Assembly (NCBI GenBank): GCA_024364735.1
Contig: JAGFNQ010002307.1
Coordinates: forward strand, 118,902-182,901
DNA from: Boesenbergia rotunda
Taxonomy: Eukaryota > Streptophyta > Magnoliopsida > Zingiberales > Zingiberaceae
Reading direction: 5' to 3'
DNA length: 64,000 nucleotides
Shown here: positions 1-12,216 of the stretch, piece by piece
How positions within the stretch are numbered: the stretch's first letter is position 1
How the letters are laid out: each line of letters begins with the position of its first letter
The notes under the pieces: generated by a model
Databases searched by the model: none
What the model saw: only the letters and a program-made list of their open reading frames with translations
Told to the model about the DNA's origin: nothing
Made by a program: the position numbers and the translations under genes

Positions 1-11
1 CCAACTTCAAC

Positions 12-1803
12 TGTAAACACCAGAATTTTTCCAAATAAAAAGAAATTTTCTTTAAAAGGGTCAGGGGAGCCAGGGCTCGAACTGGCGACCCTCGGGTTCG
101 AATTAATTTTGAGTTTCCATTAGGGACAGTAATCATCTCATTAGAATATCGAACCAATATTAGATAAGTAATAGTAAGCGTCCTTTATGGGAGATGGTTT
201 AACTTCTACTTAGTATATAAAAGATGGAAAGGAGAGAAAACTTTCTCATCCTCCTTCTTCCTTGCGAAAACCAAGAAAGAAGAGGCTAGGGTTTCTTGCC
301 AAGAGGGAACTAGGGTTCTCTCCTAGGGCCAAGGGTTGCAAGATCGCACAAGGAAGAAGATTCTACGTCGGTGTAGTAAGTTAGAAGCATAGAGATGTAA
401 GTAGATCACTCACCTGTAGTAAAAGTAGTTCTCGAATGATTTCTAAACATGATTCTAAATCTTTTTGGTGTTTGTGATCTTAGTATAGCAAAACCAAGGT
501 CTTGATTTGCCCCAAAACAAGTTTTAGGATTATGACACGCAAGGTATTCGATAAAAGTTCTGAATAGGACCAAGGTCTTACTAAGCTCTAGAACGAGTTC
601 TAGGAATAAGAAATGAGATAAGAAACAAGACCAAGGTCTTGTTGTGTCATAAAATAAGTTTTGGGACAATTACCTTTTTAAGTGCTAAGTTATGCATTTA
701 AATACAAGCATGAGTACAAGTTTAAGTATATTATTTTGAAAGACCAAGGTCTTTTTGGCATGTACCGGGCCGAGGCCCACAAGATCTAAGCGAGCTTAGT
801 AGACGCTCTATTAGGGTTCGGTGGCTAGCTACCCCGAAACCTATTAGGGATGTGCGCATTAGTACTATGTCGGGTCCAAAAAAAGATGTTTATTATTTTG
901 AAGTATAAGAAGTATAAGAGTATAAGTTTCAAGTTTTTAAAAGCAAGAAATCATTTCAAGCATGTTACACATTTTTCAGTTCAAGCAAAGTTTTCAAATG
1001 CAAGCATTTGTTACAAGTATATTCATGAGCATTTTTCATGTTAAGTATAGCATTTTCAATTACATATGTTTTAAAGTGAGCATGAACATGTTTTATATCG
1101 AATGCATGTTTTGTGAGATAGGTATCTACTTACTAAGCAATTTGCTTATAGTTTGCATCCTTTTATTGTAGATAAAAGTAAAGAAAGGATGTAAGGCAAG
1201 GAGGTCAAAGGATGGATGGTTGTGTCAGTGGTGGCGGAACAGTGGAATGAGATCCTTCGGGATGAGTTTGTTAATGTTCCAAGCTCTAAACAATAGAATG
1301 TTTTGAGTTTTCTTGAGTTCATGAGTTATGTGTCATGTTAGTTATGTCTATTCGGCAAGAAGATATTAAATTTGAAATGCATGCTAAATGGAGTATGATT
1401 GAGTCCAATTATGATGGTTATGTGATTATGAGTATTCTATTTGTTGTGTAGTCAAAATAGGGTGTATATGTATACTTGATCAGTGTTTCTGAAATCTGGA
1501 AACTACAGTTTCAGAGGTATCCGTCGACTGATTCAGGTATCAATCGACTGCCCTCAAGAAATCGAGGGAACAGAGACATTGGTTGAGTGATTTCCAGGCT
1601 GAGTCAACTGCACCAGTCGACTGACAATGTCATCAGTCGACTGGTGCTAGTGTAAAAGAGAAAGAGTTGTAGGGTTACAATCAAGAGATTTGGGGATCAA
1701 AGCCAGCAAGAATTAAATTTATTTTTTTAATTTGGGTTGGCCCAACAGTAAAGTTAATGTGACGGCCCTATAAGGTCAAGATTAGTAATAGAGGGTCGGT
1801 ACA
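12..1803 (+). repeat. 5' LTR of Ty3 copy 1
   Basis: It starts TGTAAACACCAG and ends GGGTCGGTACA, directly before the primer site. It is nearly identical to 49194-50977. Near its 3' end (about 1520-1650) it carries a cluster of GTCGACTG / CAGTCGACTG motifs. Short ORFs inside it are not conserved genes. Confidence 0.88.
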
Positions 1804-1807
1804 GGTT

Positions 1808-1819
1808 TGGTATCAGAGC
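1808..1819 (+). other. Primer-binding site (initiator Met-tRNA)
   Basis: TGGTATCAGAGC lies 4 bp after the LTR end. It is the usual plant complement of the 3' end of initiator tRNA-Met. Confidence 0.85.
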
Positions 1820-1860
1820 AAGTTTCCGCCCTTCCACCACACTAACATCAAGCATCAATC

Positions 1861-2979
1861 CTGCCTCCTATTAAGTAAGAAAGTGCATATGTTTAGTTTT
1901 TCAATACATGTCTTTATTTGACTGTTAGCCTTAACATATGCTATTATGTGCATGATCAGTATATGTTATATGAGTATGATAATAGTATGATGATGAGTAT
2001 GATGATAATAGGATGATATGACATATGTTATATGAGTATGATAATATGAGTATGATGATAGTATGATGATGAGTATGATGATAGTATGATGATATGACAT
2101 ATGTCATATGAGTATGATGATAGTGAAGTAATGCTCTTGTCCTCATTATAATAGTAAGAGAATGGCAAAGGGGACGTCCCAGGAAGGCCCAAAATGAGGA
2201 GCGAGCTCCTAGAGGGCAAGAGACTATCCTCATTGTAATAATAAGAGAATGACAAGGGGACGTCCCAGGAAGGCCTAAAACGAGGAGCAAGCTCCTAGAG
2301 GGCAAGAGACAACTGAGTTAGTACCACCACTAAATCTTTTAGAGGTGGTGGCTCAGTTACAAAAGCAATTAACAGAACAGTAGCAAGTGATTGCTACCCT
2401 AATGGCTAACTAGCAGACCGCTCCCACTACCCCGTCGGAAGAGAATATAGTGGCCCCTGTTGTGACCAAAGATCCATCGATTACATTTGTAGTCCCGGCA
2501 AGGGGGGTAAGGCAAGAAGAATACCTCATTCAGTGGCAGAAACTGAGGTCAGAGAACTTCTTAGGCACAAGGGAACCATGGGATGCTCAAGCATGGTACA
2601 AAACGTTAGAGAGCATAGTGGAGCTACTGGACTAGCCTGAGGTAGAGAAGATAAAGTGTGCCTCCTTCAACTTTACCGGAGATGCTAGAATGTGGTGGGA
2701 GAGAGTCCAGGCCAAGAGAAATGTCAACCAGATGACATGGGCTGACTTCGAGACTGAGTTCTTCGAAGAATACTTTCACATGCGAATAACCAACAAGCAT
2801 TATGATGGATTCACAGAGTTCAGACAAGGAGAACTATCTGTGGATGAAGCAGTGAGGATGTTCAATCGACTAGCTTGTCTATGCCCAGAGCTAGTTGGCA
2901 CTGAAAGAGAAAGAGTCAGGCTAATGCTCAAGATGTTAAGGCCTGAGATAACGTTAAATGTGGCCAGCGGTGTTAATAG
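1861..2979 (+). pseudogene. Ty3 gag fragment, copy 1
   Basis: The start codon position reads CTG here, but ATG in copy 2 (51035). After a GATGAT-type repeat, a gag frame runs from about 2340 with TAG stops (for example 2633-2635). It contains retrotransposon gag (capsid) signatures: WDAQAWYKTLE, FTGDARMWWERVQ, MTWADFETEFFEEYF and RLMLKMLRPEI. The frame is cut at 2979 by copia B. The tail NRPQISEEL resumes after 19599. No zinc knuckle is seen. It is non-functional because of the lost start, stops and insertion. Confidence 0.85.
1970..2120. repeat. ATGATG/GTATGA simple repeat
   Basis: Imperfect tandem ATGATGAGT / ATATGAGTATGATGAT units lie at the start of the Ty3 gag region. The equivalent in copy 2 (51130-51290) is shorter. 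The length difference between copies suggests slippage. Confidence 0.8.
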
Positions 2980-4463
2980 TGTTGGTGCAAGTTGCATCAA
3001 TGATGTTCTCTTTTAAAGTGTTTTAATGTTTGACAATACACTTAAGACAGTGATACATTGAACAGACAAAGGGGAGTTAGGAGAAGTAACCTAAGCGGAA
3101 GAAAAGTCCTAGTTAAGCTGGGCACTAAGACCTGGTGAGTGAAGCTGGGCACTAAGTCTTGGCATAGGGCTGGGCACCGAAGACCTGCTCGGAAGGTGGG
3201 CACTAAGTCCTGGTCGAGGACTGGGCAAGAAGACCTGGCCGAGGGTTGGGCACCGAAGACCTGGTTCGGGGAATTGGGCACGAAGACCTGGCCGAGAGTT
3301 GGGCACCTAAGTCCTGGACCTAGGGTTTGGGCACGGAGTCTTGGTCCGAGGGACTGAGCAACTTAGCTGAGCGATAACTAAGGACAGGAGTACAGACGGG
3401 TCAGGGTTTGGGCGTCTCGAGGTCCGGAGGTATCGGAAGCTAAGCAAAAGTCCACCCGAAGGACTGGGTGGCAACCGTCTCCTGAAAGGAGTAGGTGAAA
3501 GGCGCGTTCTCGGGGGTGGGAACTTGCGCCGATTCGACCTAGGGTTTCGTGGAAATCCAAAGTCCGAACCAAGTCCTTAAGGCTAATATTATATATGCTT
3601 TGTGTTTGTGTATCTTGCAGGTATCAAGATTGGAAGACAAAGCAGGCTGCTGGAGTCCTTGAAGCAGGGTGCCCAAGCTAAAGAAGGAAAATGCAGGTTT
3701 TGTGTGGTAGGCAGAATAGGTGTCAAGCGGGGCGCCCGGAGTGTCTGGGGCGCCCGGAGCGTCCGGGGCGCCCGGGTTCAAAGCTGTTTGTGTTGTTTCG
3801 AGTCCGAAACACAGATAAGCCTTCATGAGGGCGCCCGGGAGGTCCGGGGCGCCCTAGTCAAAGGTTTTATCAGCTGCGGCGAGGTCGACGCGGGGATAAG
3901 GTTTGACCGGGTTTATCGGGGCGCCCCCGACGTCTAGGGCGCCCCCAAGAGTGCTATAAAAGGGGCCTCGACCCCTCTGCTTCAAACACAACTGCTACAA
4001 GCCATTCTGATCATTCTGACCGACGACAACGCGCTAAAGACGAGGCTCTACGACCGGGAGGCTCCAGGAGGAAGTGCGCAGCACTTCGGAGGTCCAGATC
4101 GGCCGAGCTTCAACTTTGTTTTGTTCGGTTTGCATTTAATTTTCCGTACTTAATTTTCTGTACTTGTGCTTGTACTTCTACACTGTAAGACGGATTTTCT
4201 CCGCCTCCGGAAATTCCAAGGAGACCAATAGTGGACTCACGCCGAGTACATAAGCCTTGGACGTACTGACCCTGGGGGGTTGGGAACCAAGTAAATAAAT
4301 CCCGCTGTGTCCCTGTGCATTACTTTTATTTTGTTTATTTACTTTTCCGCTGTGCTACTAACGTTCTAAGTTCAGAACGATCTGAGCTTTTCTACGAAGT
4401 TTCCGCGAGAGATTTTCATGGTCGATATTCACCCCCCCCTCTATCAACGGCACCGGTCCTACA
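2980..4463 (+). repeat. 5' LTR of copia B, copy 1
   Basis: It starts TGTTGGTGCAAG and ends CCGGTCCTACA. The first half has degenerate units of about 25-30 bp built on GGGCAC..AAG(T/A)CCTGG (3115-3350). The middle has clusters of GGGGCGCCCGG (3727-3950) just before a TATA box, and the end has TATTCACCCCCCCCTCTA. ORFs through it reflect the repeats, not genes. Confidence 0.9.
3955..3961 (+). promoter_or_regulatory. TATA box of copia B LTR
   Basis: TATAAAA is followed by GGGGCCTCGACCCC. It lies 3' of the GGCGCC clusters. The same arrangement occurs at 19086-19092, 54155-54161, 59866-59872, and inverted at 53760-53766. Confidence 0.6.
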
Positions 4464-4465
4464 AT

Positions 4466-4477
4466 TGGTATCAGAGC
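4466..4477 (+). other. Primer-binding site of copia B (Met-tRNA)
   Basis: TGGTATCAGAGC begins 2 bp after the 5' LTR end. Confidence 0.85.
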
Positions 4478-4597
4478 CGAGCCGCTCTTCACCGGATTAA
4501 CCGTCGACGGAGCAACGACGCCAGGAGTTGAGGGGGAGCTCAGGGGTGAATCAGGTATATTTTATTTAAATATCTGTTTTTAAATTTCATATCACGT

Positions 4598-4684
4598 GCT
4601 TCACATGCAAGGAGAGAGGGCACTATAAAAATCAGTGCCCTACTTGTAAAATTCGGTCTACATCACCAGCGGTAAAGGGGGCAC
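4598..4684 (+). pseudogene. Copia B gag remnant, first zinc knuckle
   Basis: The frame encodes CFTCKERGHYKNQC, a CCHC zinc knuckle of the gag nucleocapsid. The N-terminal capsid part of gag is absent: only about 120 bp separate the primer site and the knuckle. The frame is interrupted at 4684 by element A and resumes at 14983. In copy 2 the two parts are joined (54796 onward). Confidence 0.75.
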
Positions 4685-7445
4685 TGACAAGCCCAAACTA
4701 TGTGTCACGAATGTGGGCCTCAAATTTAGATTTGAATGAATAACTAGAAACCCTTTTACAATCAAAAGTATGAAAATGTAATATAGGGGCCACAGGTCGT
4801 ATTTTTCTCGGGGACTAGTTGAAGGTTTGTTTAATTCGTGCTTGGTTTATGTGTCGTTTATGTTTTGGGTTTCGAATAAAGATTTGGGTTTGGTTTTCGA
4901 TTGGAAATCAACTCACCATGAAAATAAAGGAATTTATATGGCACCTCAGGGATTACTACTCAAACCGAAGCTTCATTGATGTAATGGCAGCAATAAAAAT
5001 GTGAATCACAAAGAGGAAAAAGAAATCTCTGTGCTGAAATGGTACTAAGAGCTTGAACAGTTCATGATAATTCCAAATGAATGCTTGATTTAATTCAGGG
5101 AGCTAAGATATCAGTGACTTAATATATTGACATAGATGAAACAATGCAACCAATACCATGGACTGATCACTTCAGAAAATAGAAACTCTTAATGCTGAAA
5201 CGAATTGCATGAATGCAGGAATTTACTTCAAACCTTCAGAAATTGAATGCAAAGCATGCAGCAACCCATTGGATGTAACTCAAGCTAGCAACTGATGTTC
5301 AACAACTTCACGTGATACAATCAGATCAGATACAAAATTAATCAGCAGTTTTATGCAAAACAATTCGAGTGAAGCAAAACTTCAGAAATTGAACTGAAGT
5401 GCAGAAGTGTATGAATGTAGGAAATAGATGCAGAATTTCAGAACTGAAGTGAATACCAAACCAAACAAGACACAGATTTCAGTTGCTTAAATCGAAAATT
5501 CAGATAGGGATTAAGAGACCTATATCTATTTGGCACAAGCTCCAGAAAGTATCACTGATTCTTGCTAAGGTCGAAACTGCATGCATTGCAGAAATAGAAC
5601 TGATCAAGGCAGAAATTGGAGTCAAAGCAGTAGTGAACACAAACAAATTCAAGTCGAATTCAAGTACACTAAACGAGAGTTCAGAGAAGCTTAAGTAACA
5701 GCAGAAATGGCACAGCTGAAAGGGCATAGCAGAAATGGGATTAAACAGCAGAAATGGCACTGCTAAGTGAAAGAATTCAGATTCAATCCAATAGCAGAAA
5801 CAAAACAGAACAATCCAAATTCAAGAGCACGTTTTAATGTTCAGGTAGGATGAAGAAAGTCTATTGTATAACCAACACGAATTCAGAACCTAAAACTGAA
5901 AACTTGCAGAAACTGAAGACTAGAGTGCAGGAATGAAATCTGATACGCAGGAAAACAGGGCTGAATGGGACTGATACGCAAACCATTGAACATAAAAGAA
6001 ACTGAAATTGAAGTCAATTAATCACTAAACAAGTTCACTAACTAACTAACTGCAAGAATTAAACATAATTAAGACAAAATCGAAGTGGAAATGGAAGCTA
6101 AGTGGCTGATACGAAAACAGGACAGAATTGACAGAATTCGAAATTACAGCTAATTGCAATGGAATTTAACTAAGCAAAGCCTCAATCTCTCATCTCAGCT
6201 TCGAATCCTTGCTGTCACTCAAGGATGAGCCTCCAATTGAGAAAGAAACGGTCCATACAAGTAAATTACAGCAACTAATTCAGAAATTGCAAAAATGAAG
6301 TGGCAGTAATAAAATTACAGCTAAAACAAAGAAAATTGACTAAGAAATCTAAACCCCAATCACTTCATTAGCTCAAGGTCTTCTTGGTTGTCAATCAAGA
6401 GCTGGCTTCGAACCCGCAAGCTCAGCAATTCACTAAGGAACTGAATCGGTAGTCGAATCCAGCTCAAAACTGTTCAAGAAGGAAAATCCCAATCGATTTC
6501 TTCAATTCAGCCATGTCTGAGTGAAACGAAGGTGCGGGAATGATCCAAACACTTCAGGGAACCCCTCTGAATAGCTTGGATTGATGAAGAACTCGACAAA
6601 ACCGAGTTTGAAGCTATCAAATACAAGGCTGCGGAAACCTCTCAACAGCCCTGTTCTTGCCCAATTCCAAGCTGAAAACTCCACAAACTACTCTCCCTAG
6701 TGACCTCGAACTTGATCTGATGAAGGATGGAGGTGGTCGCGCCCCTTGGATGAAGAACTCTATTGAAGAACTAGAAGAGAAAACGAAGAAGACGCAGAAA
6801 TGGCGGAGACGCGACGAGGAGAAGCTGGGCTGCGTTTTTCCTTAAATAATAACCAATGGACGGCTGTGATTGATCGGATGAAATCCAACGGCTGATCTTG
6901 CTCCGATTTGATCCAAATTTTTATGATGATGATCTGGGGTCAGGATCTGCCTCGTGGTAGCTCGGATCCTCCAGATATGCAACAGATGGTCCAGATCAAC
7001 TCTATCTGTGAATGGACGCTCTAGAGCCCTCCTTGCTTGATCCAACGGTTGATTTAGCTCTGATTGGAATGAAACCTTCAGATCTTGATCATAGAGCTTG
7101 ATCAACCCTAACCCTAGCTCGGATTGCTTCAGATCGTCCCGGATGGCTCAGATCTAGCCGCTCTTGAATCGGACGGCCCGGATTAATCGTAGGCTTGATA
7201 ATTCGATCCGGTTCACATCCGACTCAAGTTTGACCCAGTATGCCCTAGGTCTAGGATCCTTTCATGCCTACAAAAATATATCAGAAAATTAGTGGCCAAA
7301 TAATCCAAAAATTATGTAATTTTGCAATTAAGTCCAAAATAAGATAAAGTTCCAAAACCTAGGGTAAAATCATAATTAAGCAATAAAAACATGGGTCAAA
7401 TATGGATTTTAGCAATTAAAATAATCAATAAAATGGTGCTTATCA
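4685..7445 (-). repeat. Element A LTR (3' LTR in minus-strand sense)
   Basis: In + orientation it begins TGACAAGCCC and ends GTGCTTATCA. It is 2761 bp, identical in length to 12217-14977 and with only scattered base differences. ORFs inside the two LTRs are the same sequence twice and not recognised proteins. Confidence 0.92.
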
Positions 7446-7460
7446 ACTCCCCCACACTTA
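7446..7460 (-). other. Polypurine tract of element A
   Basis: The minus strand reads TAAGTGTGGGGGAGT directly before the LTR. This is the expected plus-strand primer position. Confidence 0.75.
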
Positions 7461-9640
7461 ACCTTGAGCGTCTCGCGAATCTACTAAATAAGTATCCCCT
7501 AGATTTTCTTAAGCATAATTAGAAGCAAATGAAAAGAAATTACCTAAGTTTGTCAATTCTCATAAACCTAAGCCCTATGGATTAGTATCTTGTCCTTAAA
7601 TCAACAACTTGGCCTTTTCATCTATCATGAGTCATTGAGATGAATTTAAATCACTAGCCTTTCAAGGAAAATTTGGTGGCTCTCTCCTTAAGTTCTAAGT
7701 TGATGATGGAAGTGGAGCTCACTCAAACACACATGCTTCTTGCACTACCATAGGCTTGCTTATTATCTAATCTCCACCATTAATCATGAATAGGATCAAC
7801 ATCTACAAAAACAAATAAAAGCATGGAAAATGGTAAGAAATGGAGTAAAAATTAAGAAAATGGAAAAATTGATGGAGTGGAAGACTTGGTTGCTTAAAGA
7901 TGTTTCCAATGTGCTTTGCCTCTCTTTGTAGTCCTCTAATGATATCCAAAAGTGTGGTGGAGTAAACTTTTGCCTTGCCTTTCAAAAATTTGATGAAAAG
8001 ATCTCTTTAGTCCCTTTGTGCCAATTGTCTACCTTGCGTGCCACTTATGCTTCTTTCTCTTCTCTTTTACTGATTTTTTTCTTTTTCTCTTCTTTTATCC
8101 TCTGGCAAGGTCAGATTTGTAGTGGAGCAAAGCTTTTAATTCAGATCAGAGAACTTCAATGATTTTCAATGCCAACTCAATTGTGTCCACTTGGTTTCTT
8201 TCCATTTTTTTTTCAAACTGCTTTCTCTTTTTTTATTTTCTTTTCTCTGCTCTGAATTGAAATTCAATCTTGTTCTGATCAGTTAGGATGCACTCCATAC
8301 TTGTTGCTACATTCCTATACCTACTTCCATGATTCATATCCTCAAAAACTCAATCTCGGTTTTGAGTTGGCACAAACTTCCTCTCTAGCATCTACTGATT
8401 TTTTTTTAGCTGCATTTCAGTTTGCATTCTCACCTTGCTGCTCTTCAGAATTTGTGATGCTGTCGAGTGGTTGTACTGAGTCCTTGTCAGCATTCCTTGA
8501 AATGCTACTCAGATTTCTGAACTGCAGATTGTCTTGCATTTCCCTGCTTCAATTAGCTTCAATTCAGCCTACATTCAACTTCTCAGCCTTCAATTTGATT
8601 AGCTTCAGCTTGTTTTCAACTGTAGTTCATTGTTTCTGCCACAAATTCAGTTCCATTCCAGATCAGAATTCCTGCTTCAACTTCAGATTTTCCAGCTTGT
8701 GATCAGCAGCTCAGATTTTTCAGCTTTTGACCAGCCTTTATTCAACCTTTTAAATTCTGTTTTTGATCTGAAAATTCCTGCTCAGATTCTCCTTGAACTC
8801 GGCTTCAATCGAATTTGGTTTGTATCATTCAGTAGCTCTCAGATGCAGCACTCGGCAGCACCCCTTCTCATGCAATTCAGATTCCCTGATAAAAACATGC
8901 TTCACATCAACTCTTGGTATTCTTGGCACAGATTTTTCAGATTCTTTGTGTGCCATTTGGATCTTCAAAGGATGGTGAGAAATCTGAATGCTTCAATTGG
9001 TTCCATCCCTTATCACTTCTTCTTGTGCATTCTTGACACCGAATCACTCAACTTGGCACATAAAATGCAGAAAATTTTTTTCGTTGACATGAATTGCCTC
9101 TTTTGATACAAATTGATTCCAAATCACTAATCACTCCCCCACACTTAATTCTTTGTCCGTCTCAGGTAAAGTAGCATTAGAAACATTCCAAACAAACAAG
9201 TCCAAAGAAAAGTGAGGGTAAGAGTAAGAAATAAGTAAAGAAAAATGGAATGAACATGATTAATACTAAAAATTGATGTGGAATGGGAAACAAATGGAAT
9301 AGCCTCTATAGATGTGATCCAATCATTGAAATATGATTTTGAAAGAACCTAAGCAAGTTCTAGAGTACAATAACATAGGTGTGTCACAAAAATAAGGTTA
9401 ATTCTCACTAGGTCAAAATAATTCATCCCAAGTTCTCAATTAAGAATCTAAAGCAAGTAGTACTCAAGCATCCAAGAATTCATCCATGAACTCAAATCCT
9501 AAGTTTTAACAACCAAATTTAATTTATTTTCCAAAAGACTCTAAAATGCTATGGAATAACCTAGAGGGATACTTTTATTTCTACTCATGCAAGAGAAAGT
9601 GACAAAAGAAATAACATGCATTTATTTACAAGGACTTAGT
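7461..9640 (-). other. Element A internal region without recognised coding
   Basis: About 2.2 kb, rich in CTTCAG/TTCAGATT words and T-tracts on the + strand. ORFs on the + strand (8301-9106) lie antisense to the element and match nothing I recognise. A second copy of the purine-tract motif is at 9133-9146 (ACTCCCCCACACTT on +). Confidence 0.6.
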
Positions 9641-9868
9641 TCAAAAGAAAATTCTAATTCTAGGAAGCATGAAAATGAAAAATGAAATAAAAGAAAATAC
9701 AAGAAAGAACAATCTCCCCTTTATTCTGATGGACGGAGTCGATCCAGAAGTAGCCTCCATCGCGGTAGTGGAGGAACATGGGTGGCTGGGAGATTTGGGA
9801 CTCCCCCACACTTGAACTTTGCAAAAATTTTCTCCGGTGGCCGAAGGCGATTCAGGTATAATAGTCAT
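9641..9868 (-). CDS. Small ORF overlapping the end of the element A long frame
   Basis: This 75-codon ORF starts with an ATGA overlap with the stop of the long frame. It encodes KVQVWGSPKSPSHPC across the third copy of the purine-tract motif (9800-9813), then a hydrophobic end. I recognise no family. It may be only read-through of the purine-rich sequence. Confidence 0.25.
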   Translation of the reverse strand: MTIIPESPSATGENFCKVQVWGSPKSPSHPCSSTTAMEATSGSTPSIRIKGRLFFLVFSFISFFIFMLPRIRIFF

Positions 9869-12054
9869 TGAAGGAATGGAGTGCTTTTAATTAAAGTAAG
9901 ATCATCTCCTCCTTCTTTATGCCCTTCAGAAGTCCTTCCAGGAGGCTGAAGTCTATTCAGTTGGAGCACCCACTCCTGGAGTCTTCTGGACCCTGCAAAA
10001 CAATGTAATACCTCTCTCAAGCGTTCAGGGTCAGAAAGAAATGAAATAATATCAGTATCTGCATAAAATGAATCCAAAACTGCATCATGTCCAATTAAAT
10101 CAAATTCTGGTATCTCAATGAAATTTTCAAAATCATGTTCTACAAAAGTTGAATCCAGGAACTCATCACAAATAAAGGAATCAATTTCTGGCATATCAAT
10201 AGAAATTTCACAATCATGTCCTATCAAGAATGTATCATGCAATGTGTCACAGCCAGTGAAATCAATCTCAGATATCTCCAAAAGTTTTTCACATTCAACC
10301 TCAGCATATGAAATAGCAAGAGATTCATCAAAATAAATAACATCAATTTCAGGCACTTCTAAAAAATTTTCACTATCCATATTCACAAAAGATGTATCTA
10401 AAGATTCATCATAACAAACTACATCAATTATTGGTGCCTCTAAAATTATTTCGCTATTCATATCTACAAGAGATGTATCAAGTAATGCATTATGACCAAG
10501 GAAATCAATATTTGGTACCTCTATTAGATTTTCACAAACAATTTCTACACAAGGTATATCAATAAATTCATCAGAATCAATAAAATCAGTACTAGGTACC
10601 TCATTGCATTTTTCTGAACAAAGAGGAGAAATACTTACCTGAGCGTGCTAGAGAATACCTGAAGGTTCTATAATAGTAGATGTATCTGTGGTCTCCTCCT
10701 GGTCAAGTGCATGCTCCTCTTCAGCCTCAGGCTCTGGTGGACAATCAACTGGTGATCCTTGGGTGCTTGCTTCCACCATGCAAGTCCCTACACTTTCTGG
10801 TTCATCATCTAAATCTTGTGGTGGTCCCTGGGGCTTAGTGCAATCCCCTACACCTATGGAATCATCTCCTCTGCATGCTTCTCCTGTAATATCTACAACA
10901 ACAGTGTCAGAAAAATTAGGACCATCAATAATGCTATCATCAGAAAATAAAAGTCTAGAATGGTCCTGTGGAGCTTTAATTTCTTCTTCTGGAGCTGAAA
11001 AATTTGGAAATGAATTTTGAATGGGAATCTCCGGAGGTATGCATGCTGTAGGTGCCCTATATTTGATGATTACTTCTTCTTCTTCTTCTATCAAATTTGC
11101 AATATTACTTGAAGAAGGACTTGTCCATGCATTAGGGTCACCTTGAACTGATATAAATCCAACTCCGGGGCTCTCAGAATTAAGAGCAGGTTGAGAAGAT
11201 AATTGTTCTGCTCTTTGGGCTTTTATTTGATTCAAATCATTAGCCACTTGTTCCAATTGCCTTTCGAGGTTTTGAAGCTCTTGTTGACACATTTGATAAA
11301 ATTGAGACTGTGGGGTTTGATCAAATGGTTGAACAGACTGATTAAACTGCTGAAAAGTTGGTTCACCACTTGGTGGAAATTGCTGAAAATTGTAGCCCTG
11401 TAATTCTTGGATCTGAGGTTGAATTTGTGGTGGTGAACACTCAAATTGATGTGGGGGCTGTTGGTACTGATTTTGGTGCTGAATTTGTTGAGGATATGGC
11501 TGGAAATTGCTTTGGAAATTTGATGGACCTTGCTGAAAACTATTCCCCGGAAAACCTTGATTTGGACCTTGCTGAAAAGTGTGATAGGGCTGCTGAAAAC
11601 TCTGATTGAGCTGCTGAAAACTCTGAAACTGCTGTTGGAATTGTGGCTGCCCATGAAAACCTTGATTTTGGTTAAATGTTGACTGTTGATGCTGAAAACC
11701 TTGCTGAAAAGGCTGAGACATCTGCTGGAAATTTTGATAGCTTCCCTGAACTTGCTGATTTTGGTGGTATTGAGGCTGAAAATTCTGATATTGCTGTTGG
11801 AATTGTTGTGGTTGCTCGAATTGCTGTAATGGTGGCTGAAACTGAAAGTTTGGTTGCTGAAAATTAGAATAGGGTTGCTGGAAATCTTGATTTGGCTGCT
11901 GAAATTGCTGGAGAGGCTGAAATTGTGGCTGAGGTAGCTTCTGGTAAGTAGATGACTGAGCTTTCCATTTTTGTTGGGAGTCCAACTCCTTTAACACATT
12001 TCTTAACTCCTCCAATGTCTTTTCTATCTCTTTACTGAACTCTGATGACCCCAT
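9865..12054 (-). CDS. Element A long ORF (730 codons with one in-frame TAG), unknown function
   Basis: Two ORFs (12054-10648 and 10461-9865) are one continuous frame broken only by TAG at 10650-10648. Domains in order: a short charged helix (residues 1-35, EFSKEIEKTLEELRNVLKEL); about 200 residues of Q/F/P/N-rich repeats (QQFQQPNQDFQQPYSNFQQP type, prion-like composition); a Q-rich helical stretch; and an acidic S/D/E-rich part to the TAG. After the TAG come seven tandem 27-residue repeats (10617-10051, consensus around LEVPEID....DESLDTSFV), and last a short basic/amphipathic tail. A consensus 5' splice site (CAG|GTAAGT at 10641-10633) lies just after the TAG, so the stop may be bypassed by splicing or simply be a mutation. 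No gag or pol motif is present. Position next to the primer site matches gag or an extra ORF1. Function unknown. Confidence 0.6.
10051..10617 (-). repeat. Seven 81-bp tandem units encoding 27-residue repeats
   Basis: All seven units are exactly 27 codons with no frameshift, though their sequences differ considerably. Conserved positions are P-E-I-D and D-E-x-L-D-T-S. Two units lie upstream of the nearest ATG (10461), which shows the frame extends back toward the TAG. Confidence 0.8.
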
Positions 12055-12192
12055 TTTGATCTTGCAACCCTGTCACAAAACAAACAAGAAAAATGGCAGC
12101 AACCGTATACAAATGATAAAGCAATAGAAAATAGAACCCAATGATATGTCAAAAAGTATACAAGCAAAAATCAAACAAATCAACTAGTTGCT

Positions 12193-12210
12193 TCCCCGGC
12201 AACGGCGTCA
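12193..12210 (-). other. Primer-binding site of element A (tRNA-Asp type)
   Basis: The minus strand reads TGACGCCGTTGCCGGGGA, 6 bp from the LTR. This is one base off the tRNA-Asp complement TGGCGCCGTTGCCGGGGA used by Tat/Ogre-type elements. Confidence 0.75.
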
Positions 12211-12216
12211 AAAATT

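Noticed and set aside
3042..3572. Several 60-80 codon ORFs on both strands in the copia B LTR, repeated at 18136, 52202 and 58934
   Set aside because: They are frames through the GGGCAC..CCTGG tandem units. Their recurrence reflects LTR copies, not conserved proteins.
4819..7105. ORFs of 60-87 codons repeated at 12351-14637
   Set aside because: They are identical because both sit in the two LTRs of element A. No family was recognised.
8301..9106. 133- and 158-codon + strand ORFs inside element A
   Set aside because: They are antisense to the element, have Ser/Phe/Gln-rich composition from a biased TTCAG-rich sequence, and show no motif.
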